Origin: an uncultured Prevotella sp.
Lineage (GTDB): Bacteria > Bacteroidota > Bacteroidia > Bacteroidales > Bacteroidaceae
Direction: 5' to 3'
NCBI GenBank assembly: GCA_946415245.1
Contig: CAMKRS010000003.1
Coordinates: 36,350-100,349 of the forward strand
Length of the DNA stretch: 64,000 bases
The position numbers and the translations under genes were made by a program. Positions 27,247 to 36,389 of the stretch are shown in pieces. Position 1 is the first letter of the stretch. Every line of letters begins with the position of its first letter. Under the pieces are notes generated by a model. That model had not been told where the DNA came from. It saw only the letters and a list, made by a program, of their open reading frames with translations, and searched no databases.

Positions 27247-28302
27247 TTAGCTTTCTGCAAAGGCTGCAGCCTCTGCTTCAGCGATAATATCTTCGCGTGA
27301 TTTCTCTTTGTGAGAGATATCGGAGAGGTCGAAGTCGTCTTCGAATTGAGAATTGAGAGTTGAGAGTTGAGAGTTTGGATTACCTTCTTCGCTTGGGTCT
27401 GTGGAAGGGGTATTCTCTTTCCTCTTTCCACTTTCCTCTTTCCTCAAATCCTCCTGCTCGATGATAAAATCCTCCTGTTCTTTCTCCGGATCAGGCACGA
27501 GCATCGTGGGCTCTTCCTCCATCTTCGTGCGATCAGACTTTGCCTTGAAGATGGCATCCACGAACTGCGGTTCGCGCTTCAGCTTCTGCAGCGTCTCTTT
27601 CGAGGCGTTCTGCTGGGCCTCTTTCTTGGAATAGCCTGAGCCGCGCTCGCCTTCGACACCCTCGATGACCACCTGGAAACTGAAAATCGGACTTCCGTTA
27701 TCGTCCAGCTTCTGTTTCAACATGCGATACTCCATACGTACCTTGTTCTTCTGGCTCCACTCCAACAGCTTCGACTTGAAGTTCACCTCCTTGAAGGCCA
27801 CCTTGTCGAGGTTGATGTATCTGCCCAGCACACGATTCTCCCAGAACCACATACAGGCATCGTAGCCACGATCCAGATAGATGGCGCCCACCAAAGCCTC
27901 GAAAGCATTGCCGTTGACGTAGCTGTTGTGCGAGTTGCTGCGACCTGCCGAGAGGAGAAGCTGCGAGAGTCCCATCTCGTTGGCGAGCTTGCCTAAGGTC
28001 TCACGACTGACCAGTTTACTGCGGGTATTCGTCAAAAAACCCTCACGCTTACCCTCGTATTGCTTATAGACAATGTGTCCCACTATCGCATCGAGGATGG
28101 CATCGCCCAAGAACTCCAAGCGTTCGTTGTTCAACGGCTTACCCTTGTCATTACGACGACCTATGCTCTTGTGCATCAGCGCCTGACGGTAATACTCGAT
28201 GTGGTGCGGATAGAAACCGAGAATCTCGTAGAGAGAAGAAAAAAGCTCCTTCTCCTTGCGGAAAGGGAGCTTGATATGATCAATGATGTTATTAATCCAC
28301 AT
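27247..28302 (-). CDS. rnc: Ribonuclease III with C-terminal extension
   Basis: NERLEFLGDAILDAIVGHIVY; dsRBD GSGYSKKEAQQNASKETLQKL; start MWINNI. Confidence 0.92.
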   Translation of the reverse strand: MWINNIIDHIKLPFRKEKELFSSLYEILGFYPHHIEYYRQALMHKSIGRRNDKGKPLNNERLEFLGDAILDAIVGHIVYKQYEGKREGFLTNTRSKLVSRETLGKLANEMGLSQLLLSAGRSNSHNSYVNGNAFEALVGAIYLDRGYDACMWFWENRVLGRYINLDKVAFKEVNFKSKLLEWSQKNKVRMEYRMLKQKLDDNGSPIFSFQVVIEGVEGERGSGYSKKEAQQNASKETLQKLKREPQFVDAIFKAKSDRTKMEEEPTMLVPDPEKEQEDFIIEQEDLRKEESGKRKENTPSTDPSEEGNPNSQLSTLNSQFEDDFDLSDISHKEKSREDIIAEAEAAAFAES

Positions 28303-29554
28303 ACTTCTTGAAGACAACACAAGCATTATGACCACCAAAGCCGAAGGTATTGCTGAGACCAGCACGTACCTCACGCTTCTGAGCCTTGTTGAATGTGAAG
28401 TTCAGATTGTAGTCAATCTCAGGATCCTCATCGCCCTCCTCGTGGTTGATGGTGGGAGGAATGATGTCATTCTTCACTGCGAGCACAGTAGCCATAGCCT
28501 CAACGGCTCCAGCAGCACCCAGCAGGTGACCAGTCATTGACTTCGTAGATGAAATATTCAGTTTGAAGGCAGCGTCGCCAAAGACGTCCTTGATGGCCTT
28601 AGCCTCAGAGATATCACCCACGTGGGTAGAAGTACCGTGAACGTTGATGTAGTCGATCTCATCGGGCTGCATACCAGCATCCTCAAGAGCATTCTGCATC
28701 ACAAGCTTGGCACCCAGTCCCTCAGGATGAGAAGCGGTGATATGATGTGCATCAGCACTCATACCGGCACCCACCATCTCAGCATAGATCTGCGCTCCAC
28801 GAGCCTTAGCATGCTCGAGTTCCTCGAGGATCATACAACCAGCACCCTCGCCCATGATGAAACCATCACGAGAGGCACTGAACGGACGGCTGGCCTTCTC
28901 AGGCTCATCATTGCGGGTAGAAAGCGCATGCATAGCATTGAAACCACCTACGCCCGTAGCACAGATAGCAGCCTCAGCACCACCAGCTACGATGGCGTTG
29001 GCCTTACCCAAACGTATGAGATTGAAGGCATCAGCAAGTGCGTTAGAAGAAGAGGCACAAGCAGAAGCGGTGATATAGTTGGGGCCGTGGAAGCCATACT
29101 GAATCGAAATCTGACCTGCTGCGATGTCAGCAATCATCTTCGGAATGAAGAACGGATTGAACTTAGGACCATCGGCCTCGTGTACACCATAGTACTTCAC
29201 TTCTTCCTCGAAGGTCTTAATTCCACCAATACCTACGCCAAAGACCACACCAATGCGGTTCTTGTCTTCAGTCTCGAGATCCATCTTACTGTCTTCGACA
29301 GCCTGCTTGGCGGCAATCATGGCCAGCTGGGTATAGCGGTCCATCTTACGAGCCTCCTTGCGGTCGATAAAGTCGTTGATATTGAGGTTCTTCACCTCAC
29401 AAGCGAACTGTGTCTTAAAATTACTTGCATCAAAAAGTGTAATAGGTGCTGCGCCGCTTACTCCGTTGATGAGGTTGTTCCACATCTCTTCAGGAGTGTT
29501 GCCGACTGGCGTCACTGCGCCAAGACCTGTTACAACTACTCTTTTTAATTCCAT
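28292..29554 (-). CDS. fabF: Beta-ketoacyl-ACP synthase II
   Basis: VVVTGLGAVTPVGN; TASACASSSNAL; HGTSTHVGD; NTFGFGGHNACVVFK. Confidence 0.96.
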   Translation of the reverse strand: MELKRVVVTGLGAVTPVGNTPEEMWNNLINGVSGAAPITLFDASNFKTQFACEVKNLNINDFIDRKEARKMDRYTQLAMIAAKQAVEDSKMDLETEDKNRIGVVFGVGIGGIKTFEEEVKYYGVHEADGPKFNPFFIPKMIADIAAGQISIQYGFHGPNYITASACASSSNALADAFNLIRLGKANAIVAGGAEAAICATGVGGFNAMHALSTRNDEPEKASRPFSASRDGFIMGEGAGCMILEELEHAKARGAQIYAEMVGAGMSADAHHITASHPEGLGAKLVMQNALEDAGMQPDEIDYINVHGTSTHVGDISEAKAIKDVFGDAAFKLNISSTKSMTGHLLGAAGAVEAMATVLAVKNDIIPPTINHEEGDEDPEIDYNLNFTFNKAQKREVRAGLSNTFGFGGHNACVVFKKYVD

Positions 29555-29619
29555 AAGCTACTTTTAAAGCATAATGGTTGCTTCGAATAGGAAGCAACCA
29601 TTATGTTATTCATCAAAAT

Positions 29620-29856
29620 TTATTTTGCGTTCTCCTCGATATAAGCGATAGCATCACCTACAGTACCGATCTTCTCAGCCTTATCGTCGGGGATAGAGAT
29701 ACCAAACTCCTTCTCAAACTCCATGATGAGCTCAACGGTATCCAGAGAGTCTGCACCCAGATCGTTAGTGAAACTTGCCTCGGGCTTAACCTCAGCCTCA
29801 TCAACACCCAGTTTGTCTACGATAATAGCCTTTACTTTGCTTTCAATTTCTGACAT
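29620..29856 (-). CDS. acpP: Acyl carrier protein
   Basis: [20 protein letters not shown]. Confidence 0.97.
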   Translation of the reverse strand: MSEIESKVKAIIVDKLGVDEAEVKPEASFTNDLGADSLDTVELIMEFEKEFGISIPDDKAEKIGTVGDAIAYIEENAK

Positions 29857-30141
29857 AATTTTCTTTCTTTAAAATGTTAATAATGTATTTGCTATCTTGA
29901 AAATTTTGCGATTTTTTCGCTTTCGGGGTGCAAAGTAACACATTTTCTTTGAGTTACGCAAATTTTTTTAAGGAAAACTCACTCTCTTTTGCACAAAAGG
30001 GGTATATTTGTGCATTTTTTTGCCCTTTTGTGTGCGTTACCAACACTAAAAATGCAAAAAATGGATGAAAATATCACTAATTCGTTGGTCAATTCAAAAA
30101 CTTTCTGTAGCTTTGCAAATCAAACAAATCATTTTTTGATA

Positions 30142-30744
30142 ATGTCATTTACAGAGCACGCTAATGAAATCTTCAATCAGGTGATTAAGGACTATCATCT
30201 GACAGATAATGTAGACACCCCCATTCATAATCCTTATGAGCGGGACAGCATCGAGTTCAACCTGTATCTGAAATGTTGGATCGACACCGTTCAGTGGCAT
30301 TATGAGGATATCATCCGCGACCCACATATCGATCCCGTTGAGGCGCTGGCCCTGAAACGGAGAATCGACAGAAGCAATCAGGACCGTACTGATCTGGTGG
30401 AGGAAATCGATTCCTATTTCCGTCAGACTTACAGTCACGTGAAGCCTGAGGCTGATGCCAAGCTGAATACGGAGAGTCCTGCGTGGGCTGTCGATCGTCT
30501 GAGTATCCTGGCTCTGAAGATCTATCATATGCAGGAGCAGGTGGATCGAAAGGATGCCTCAGCAGAGCATATCGCCAAGTGTCAGGCTAAATTGGAAGTG
30601 CTTCTGGAACAGCAGAAAGACCTCTCGCTGGCTATCGACCAGTTGTTGGAAGATATTGAGGCAGGACGGAAATATATGAAGGTATACCGTCAGATGAAGA
30701 TGTATAACGACCCCGCTACGAATCCAATACTTTACAAGAAGTGA
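30142..30744 (+). CDS. DUF4254 family protein
   Basis: NPYERDSIEFNLYLKCWIDTVQWHYEDIIRDP...RIDRSNQDRTDLVEEID; adjacent to a GT9 gene. Confidence 0.75.
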   Translation: MSFTEHANEIFNQVIKDYHLTDNVDTPIHNPYERDSIEFNLYLKCWIDTVQWHYEDIIRDPHIDPVEALALKRRIDRSNQDRTDLVEEIDSYFRQTYSHVKPEADAKLNTESPAWAVDRLSILALKIYHMQEQVDRKDASAEHIAKCQAKLEVLLEQQKDLSLAIDQLLEDIEAGRKYMKVYRQMKMYNDPATNPILYKK

Positions 30745-31793
30745 AAAAAGAGCATATCCTGGTCATCCGCTTCTCATCGTTGGGCGACATCGCTATGACT
30801 GTACCTGTGGTATGGTCATTGGCCAATCAATATCCTGACATCCGCATCACAGTACTGAGTCGCGGATATGCCCGTACACTATTTGCTGATCTGGCTCCCA
30901 ACGTGAATTTCATGGAGGCAGACCTGAAAGTAGAGTATCATGGCATCAAGGGTCTGAATGCGCTCTATCGTCGTTTGGTAGCCAAGCAGTTTACCAAAGT
31001 GGCTGATCTGCATAATGTGCTTCGCTCTGAGTATCTGCGTATGCGTTTCAACTTGGGGCGCTATCGTGTGGAGCATATCAACAAGCATCGCAAGGACCGT
31101 CGCCATCTGGTGTCGTATAAACATAAGGTAAAGAAACAGTTGCCTACCTCGTTTGAGAACTATCTGAAGGTTTTCGAGCAGTTAGGCTATCCTGTCAACA
31201 TCCAGCAATTCCATTCCATCTTCCCGGAAGAAGGGGGCAACCTGAATCTGCTTCCTAAGGAGATTGGTCCGAAGAAGAACTTTGAACAATGGATTGGCAT
31301 TGCACCATTTGCGGCCCACGAAGGTAAGATCTATCCGCCACGATTGATGGAACAGGTGATTCACCAGTTGTTGGAGAAATATCCCAAGTGTCGTATTTTT
31401 TTCTTTGGCAAAGGTCACAATGAAGATAAGTATCTCAATATGTGGTGTGCTCAATATCGCCAGTGTCTCAATGCCACCTACTATTGTGAGAATATGTATC
31501 AGGAGTTGATTATCATGAGTCACTTGGATGTGATGGTGTCGATGGACTCTGCCAATATGCATCTGGCTTCATTGACAGCTGTGCCTGTGGTGAGCATCTG
31601 GGGCGCTACGCATCCCTATGCGGGTTTCCTGGGCTTCGGACAGCCTAAAGATAATATCATCCAACTCGATCTCGATTGCAGACCTTGCAGTATCTATGGT
31701 CAGAAGCCTTGTCAGCGTGGCGACTATGCTTGTATGAAGAACATTCCGCCAGAGCGGATTGTTGAAAGAATAGAATCTATCATTAATAACTAA
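30741..31793 (+). CDS. Glycosyltransferase family 9 (heptosyltransferase-like)
   Basis: [49 protein letters not shown]. Confidence 0.9.
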   Translation: MKKEHILVIRFSSLGDIAMTVPVVWSLANQYPDIRITVLSRGYARTLFADLAPNVNFMEADLKVEYHGIKGLNALYRRLVAKQFTKVADLHNVLRSEYLRMRFNLGRYRVEHINKHRKDRRHLVSYKHKVKKQLPTSFENYLKVFEQLGYPVNIQQFHSIFPEEGGNLNLLPKEIGPKKNFEQWIGIAPFAAHEGKIYPPRLMEQVIHQLLEKYPKCRIFFFGKGHNEDKYLNMWCAQYRQCLNATYYCENMYQELIIMSHLDVMVSMDSANMHLASLTAVPVVSIWGATHPYAGFLGFGQPKDNIIQLDLDCRPCSIYGQKPCQRGDYACMKNIPPERIVERIESIINN

Positions 31794-31806
31794 AACAAGT
31801 ACGATT

Positions 31807-31971
31807 ATGAAAAAGTTTGTTTGCGACATCTGTGGTTATGTTTATGACCCAGCAGAGGGTGATGCTGATGGCGGCATTGCTCCAGGCACTGCCTTCGAAG
31901 ACATCCCTGAGGATTGGGTTTGCCCAGTCTGTGGTGTAGGAAAGAGTGATTTTTCACCCGTTGAGGAGTAA
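31807..31971 (+). CDS. Rubredoxin (54 aa, absent from the supplied ORF track)
   Basis: [54 protein letters not shown], two CXXCG motifs. Confidence 0.95.
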   Translation: MKKFVCDICGYVYDPAEGDADGGIAPGTAFEDIPEDWVCPVCGVGKSDFSPVEE

Positions 31972-31977
31972 CTTTTT

Positions 31978-32069
31978 CTCCCCCTAAGTTGGGGGGAGTC
32001 AGAGGGGGTCTGAACAAGGGGACTGTACGGCAAATCAGACCACCCCTAGCCCCTCCTACTCAGGAGGGG
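31978..32069. repeat. GC-rich MITE-like inverted repeat / bidirectional terminator
   Basis: CTCCCCCTAAGTTGGGGGGAGTCAGAGGGGGTCTGA ... TCAGACCACCCCTAGCCCCTCCTACTCAGGAGGGG; inner hairpin CCCCTCCT-ACTC-AGGAGGGG. Confidence 0.7.
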
Positions 32070-32079
32070 AAATAATTAC

Positions 32080-32607
32080 TTATAACATAGTCTGGGCGAA
32101 ATGCCAGATGATGATGCCTGCTGTGACGGAGACGTTCATCGAATGTTTCGTTCCAAATTGCGGAATCTCCAGGCATCCGTCTGAGACATCGATGACTTCC
32201 TGATGCACACCTTTTACTTCATTGCCTAAGACCACAGCGTATCGCTTTCCTTTTTCAGGTATAAAGTCCTGCAGCATCGTAGAACCGTGTGCCTGTTCTA
32301 CTGAGTATACTTCAATACCTGCCTCTTTTAGTGCAATAAGTGCCTCTTGTGCTGTCGTAAATGCCTTCCATTCCACGCTATCCTCTGCTCCTAAGGCCGT
32401 CTTATGAATCTCAGCACTCGGAGGTGTTGAAGTGATGCCACACAAATAGACAGCCTCAATACGGAAAGCATCGCCTGTACGAAACACGCTGCCCACATTG
32501 TGCATCGAGCGTACATCATCGAGTACCACGATCAAAGGTAATTTCTCTGCCTGCTTGAACTCATCCACAGACAGACGCTGCATTTCTATCGTCCGTAACT
32601 TTTTCAT
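32080..32607 (-). CDS. TrmH/SpoU-family RNA methyltransferase
   Basis: VVLDDVRSMHNVGSVFRTGDAFRIEAVYLCG; VVLGNEVKGV; LEIPQFGTKHSMNVSVTAGII. Confidence 0.9.
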   Translation of the reverse strand: MKKLRTIEMQRLSVDEFKQAEKLPLIVVLDDVRSMHNVGSVFRTGDAFRIEAVYLCGITSTPPSAEIHKTALGAEDSVEWKAFTTAQEALIALKEAGIEVYSVEQAHGSTMLQDFIPEKGKRYAVVLGNEVKGVHQEVIDVSDGCLEIPQFGTKHSMNVSVTAGIIIWHFAQTML

Positions 32608-32747
32608 TGTGGTTGCAAAAGTATATAAAATTGTATAAACCACAAAATTAAAAATGCATTTTGTCGTTTTCGCTTTGTTCGAATCGATATTTTTTGTATC
32701 TTTGACCCCAAATTCTATCAACTATACATTATTAATAATAAAGAAAG

Positions 32748-33965
32748 ATGAAAAAGCTACTATTTATGTCGTTTATGATGCTTTGTGGCACTAGCATTGG
32801 ATATGCCCAGAAGCAGAAAGGTAATGTACCACTTGTTTATGAAGTAGAGAACACAGGCAGCAAATTTGCAGCGCCAAAGATGCCCACAATTGATGCTCTG
32901 CCTGAAATCCGTGAGTTGCCCGATCCCCTGAAATGGAGTAATGGCAAAGGTAAGGTAAAGAGTTTTAAGGACTGGTCAAAGCGTCGTAGTGAGATTTCAA
33001 ACATGATTCAGCACTATGGTATTGGTACCAAGCCCACCGTTCCTGATGGAAGTGTAAAAGCCAAGATGTCTGGTGACACGTTGATTGTAGACGTTACTGT
33101 TAATGGTCAGACGCTGACACTCAGTTCTACCATCAGCTATCCGAAAGTCGGAAAGCCACCTTATGCATTGATGATTGGTACCAGTATGCTGGCATTGCCA
33201 AGACAATTGTTTGCTGATCGTCCTATCGCCATTATGAATTATCGTGAGAAGCAAGTCAATGACTACGGACAAATGGGAAGACATCATGAAAGAGGTGAAC
33301 ATAATTTTGATCGCCTTTACCCAGAACTGAAGGATAATGGTGCTTATAGTGAATGGGCCTGGGGTCTGAGCCGTCTGATTGATGGTCTGCAGCAGTTAGG
33401 TCCTGAGGTGACGAAGATTGATATCAAACATATTGGTGTGTCTGGTTGTTCTTATGCTGGTAAGATGGCACTCTATTGCGGTGCTTTTGATGAGCGTATT
33501 GCTCTGACCATTGCTCAGGAACCTGGTGGTGGTGGTGCAGCTGCCTGGCGTACTTCACACGAGTCCACTTTGAAAGGTAAGAACCTGGAGGATCTCGATA
33601 AGACAGACTATCATTGGTTTATGGAGAGTCAGAAGGAGAATTTCCATGGGGATTCTGTCTATCGTCTGCCTTATGACCAGCATGAACTCTGCACGATGGT
33701 TTGTCCGAGAGCTTTATTGCTGTTGGGTAACCCTGACTATGAGTGGTTGGCTGATGGTTCGATGGTGGTTTCAGCTAAGGCTGCAAAGGAAGTCTGGAAT
33801 TTCTTTGGTATCGGTGATCGCTTTGGTTATTCGATTGTTGAAGGACACGGACATTGTCAGCTGCCTGAGAGACAATTTCCAGAAGTGCAGGCTTTCATTG
33901 ATAAGTTCCTTTTAGGTAAAGAAACCGATACAAAAGATATCCAAGTGGTTTCCGGCATCAAATAA
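32748..33965 (+). CDS. CE15-like glucuronoyl esterase, exported
   Basis: Signal peptide; GVSGCSYAGKMAL nucleophile motif; EPGGGGAAAWR. Confidence 0.82.
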   Translation: MKKLLFMSFMMLCGTSIGYAQKQKGNVPLVYEVENTGSKFAAPKMPTIDALPEIRELPDPLKWSNGKGKVKSFKDWSKRRSEISNMIQHYGIGTKPTVPDGSVKAKMSGDTLIVDVTVNGQTLTLSSTISYPKVGKPPYALMIGTSMLALPRQLFADRPIAIMNYREKQVNDYGQMGRHHERGEHNFDRLYPELKDNGAYSEWAWGLSRLIDGLQQLGPEVTKIDIKHIGVSGCSYAGKMALYCGAFDERIALTIAQEPGGGGAAAWRTSHESTLKGKNLEDLDKTDYHWFMESQKENFHGDSVYRLPYDQHELCTMVCPRALLLLGNPDYEWLADGSMVVSAKAAKEVWNFFGIGDRFGYSIVEGHGHCQLPERQFPEVQAFIDKFLLGKETDTKDIQVVSGIK

Positions 33966-33967
33966 GG

Positions 33968-34322
33968 TGTGGAAAACTCTGTGGATAACTTGTGTAAAAA
34001 ATGGTATTTTTCAACCCGCTGTTTCGGCAGCGGGTATATTTTTGGGTTTATTCTTGCTCAATACGCACATTTTCCATTAATTTTTGCTGAAAAAAGATAT
34101 AAACTTATTAATTTTGCACCAAAATAGAGAATTGTGGATAACTTAGCTTAGGTATTCATTATCAGAGAGAAATAATCCACAAAGGATGTGAATAATGTAT
34201 TTTTCATAGTGAATAAACAAACTTGCAAGTAAATAACTTAAAAGTTTCCAACTTATCAACGTCCTATCATCTTATTCATTCTATTTTTAAAAAGAAAAGA
34301 AAAAATAAAAGATAATATATTA
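33968..34322. other. Candidate replication origin (oriC): DnaA-box cluster in AT-rich intergenic region
   Basis: TGTGGAAAA 33968, TGTGGATAA 33980 and 34133 (perfect), TAATCCACA 34173, TGTGAATAA 34187; A/T-rich tract before 34323. Confidence 0.6.
34014..34042 (+). terminator. Rho-independent terminator
   Basis: ACCCGCTG-TTTCGG-CAGCGGGT then ATATTTTT. Confidence 0.75.
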
Positions 34323-35312
34323 ATGTTGAAAAAGGAGTGGATCAAACAAGGTTTTATTGATGAACCTGTAGCAGAAGGTACAGACCTGAAAGCTGAAATC
34401 AGAAAGATGTGTGAAGAGAAAGGTGCTATTATCCTGGCTCACTATTATACCATCGGCGATATACAAGAGATAGCCGACTTTGTAGGTGATTCTCTGGCTT
34501 TGGCTCGTAAGGCTGCAGAGACAGATGCAAAGATGATGGTGATGTGCGGTGTGCATTTTATGGCTGAAACTTGTAAGTTGCTATCACCAGATAAAACGGT
34601 ACTTTGCCCGGATCTGAATGCAGGTTGTTCTTTGGCTGATTCCTGTAAGGCAGAAGACTTGAAGCAATTCAAGAAAGAGCATCCTGGTTATCAGATCATC
34701 TCTTATGTGAATACGACAGCTGCAGTAAAGGCATTAACGGATGTAGTGGTAACTAGTGGTAATGCGAAGAAAGTAGTAGACCAGCTGCCAAAGGATGCAA
34801 AACTGATTTTTGGTCCTGACTATAATCTTGGTAATTATATCAATGAGGTCACAGGTCGTCAGATGTTGCTTTGGAATGGTGGTTGTCATGTACATGAGCG
34901 CTTTTCTGTTTCAAAGATTGTAGAGTTAAAGAAGCAATATCCTGATGCAGTTGTGATGGCTCATTTGGAGTGTAAGGGTCCAGTTTTGGCTTTGGCAGAT
35001 GTAAAAGGTTCAACTGCTACGATGCTGAACTATGCACAGCAGAGTGATAAGAAGCAGTTTATTGTGGCTACAGAGGCTGGTATTCTGCACGAGATGCAGC
35101 GAACTTGTCCGGACAAGGAATTTATACCTGTGCCTCCCGAAATCAGCGAGAGCGGCTTTGAATGTAGCTGCAATGAGTGTCAGTATATGAAAATGAATTC
35201 ACTGTTGAAGATTTATAATGCCTTAAAGTATGGTTGGCCTTCTGTAGAGGTAGATCCGAAGATAGCCAAGAAAGCTGTGAAACCTATCAATAGGATGCTG
35301 GAATTGAGTTAA
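34323..35312 (+). CDS. nadA: Quinolinate synthase
   Basis: IILAHYYTIGDIQEIADFVGDSL; FGPDYNLGNYI; MAHLECKGPV. Confidence 0.95.
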   Translation: MLKKEWIKQGFIDEPVAEGTDLKAEIRKMCEEKGAIILAHYYTIGDIQEIADFVGDSLALARKAAETDAKMMVMCGVHFMAETCKLLSPDKTVLCPDLNAGCSLADSCKAEDLKQFKKEHPGYQIISYVNTTAAVKALTDVVVTSGNAKKVVDQLPKDAKLIFGPDYNLGNYINEVTGRQMLLWNGGCHVHERFSVSKIVELKKQYPDAVVMAHLECKGPVLALADVKGSTATMLNYAQQSDKKQFIVATEAGILHEMQRTCPDKEFIPVPPEISESGFECSCNECQYMKMNSLLKIYNALKYGWPSVEVDPKIAKKAVKPINRMLELS

Positions 35313-35318
35313 GGCACT

Positions 35319-36389
35319 ATGGATGCGCTGACTTCTCGTGTTGTATCATTCTTACGGTTTCCACTGATTGTTGCAGTGATAGGTATTCATTGCAATTTAT
35401 TTGTGAAAAATCCAGAATTGGAAACAAGGTCAGTATTCTATTTTCTGGTGTACATCACAATGAAGTTGGTATGTATCGCCGTACCTTTATTCTTTTTTAT
35501 TTCAGGCTTTCTCTTCTTTAAGGAAGGAACATTCGATTTTGTCTTATATAAGAAAAAAATAAAAAGTCGTATCCATACGGTTCTGATTCCCTATCTATTA
35601 TGGAACATCATCTATTTTGTGATGTTGGGAATCATGCAATTGATAAAGCCAGATACCTTAGTCATTCTGCATAAGTATATCGCTGATTTCAGATGGCAAG
35701 ATTATCTATGGATATTCTGGGATATCAGCCAGATTACGGGTTTAGCTGACGATCAACGTGCTTGTCTGGTGGGTGCTTTCTGGTTCTTGCAATGTCTGTT
35801 TGTACTTTTCTTGTTGTGTCCTATCATTTATTATATTATCAGGTATTTGCGTCACTTTACCTTATTAATAATAGGTGTACTCTATTTCACTGATTTCATC
35901 CCAGAGATGCCAGGTATTCAGTGTAATGCTATCGTCTATTATATGCTTGGGGCTTATTTATCAATCATTGGTATAGATTTTATCTCTATCCTTAAACGGA
36001 TACCTGTTCAAGTACATCTTGTGTTGATGATAGTTGCTGTACTTATCTCTTATTTGTTTAACGACAATGACACCATCTATAATATCACAGACTTATTCCT
36101 TCAAGCGGCTGTCTTTGCTATCACAGCTTATATGATAGAGAACCATCATTGGCATGAAAGTAAATATCTAGTGTCGAGTGTATTCTTCGTCTTTGCTGTT
36201 CACCGACTATTCTCTGCTTCTCTGATGACAGTATCCACCTATCTCGTTCCTTCGATAGGCAATAATATTATTTTATATCTCTATTATGTATTGATGGTCA
36301 TACTGACTTTAATCGCCAGTCTCGCAGTTTACCAATTCTCCTTAAGGTTTCTACCGAGCGTCACCAACGTACTTAATGGTCGTCGATGA
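35319..36389 (+). CDS. Acyltransferase 3 family membrane protein
   Basis: Multi-TM; LRFPLIVAVIGIHCN; LIPYLLWNIIYF; GAFWFLQCLFV. Confidence 0.82.
   Translation: MDALTSRVVSFLRFPLIVAVIGIHCNLFVKNPELETRSVFYFLVYITMKLVCIAVPLFFFISGFLFFKEGTFDFVLYKKKIKSRIHTVLIPYLLWNIIYFVMLGIMQLIKPDTLVILHKYIADFRWQDYLWIFWDISQITGLADDQRACLVGAFWFLQCLFVLFLLCPIIYYIIRYLRHFTLLIIGVLYFTDFIPEMPGIQCNAIVYYMLGAYLSIIGIDFISILKRIPVQVHLVLMIVAVLISYLFNDNDTIYNITDLFLQAAVFAITAYMIENHHWHESKYLVSSVFFVFAVHRLFSASLMTVSTYLVPSIGNNIILYLYYVLMVILTLIASLAVYQFSLRFLPSVTNVLNGRR

Noticed and set aside
28622-29548. 308-aa plus-strand ORF opposite fabF
   Set aside because: Antisense shadow ORF; composition matches the reverse complement of a conserved gene.
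29988-30050. Inverted GCACAAAAGGG ... CCCTTTTGTGTGC between acpP and the DUF4254 gene
   Set aside because: Has a 2-nt insertion in one arm and lies in a divergent promoter region; too weak to call an operator or RNA element.
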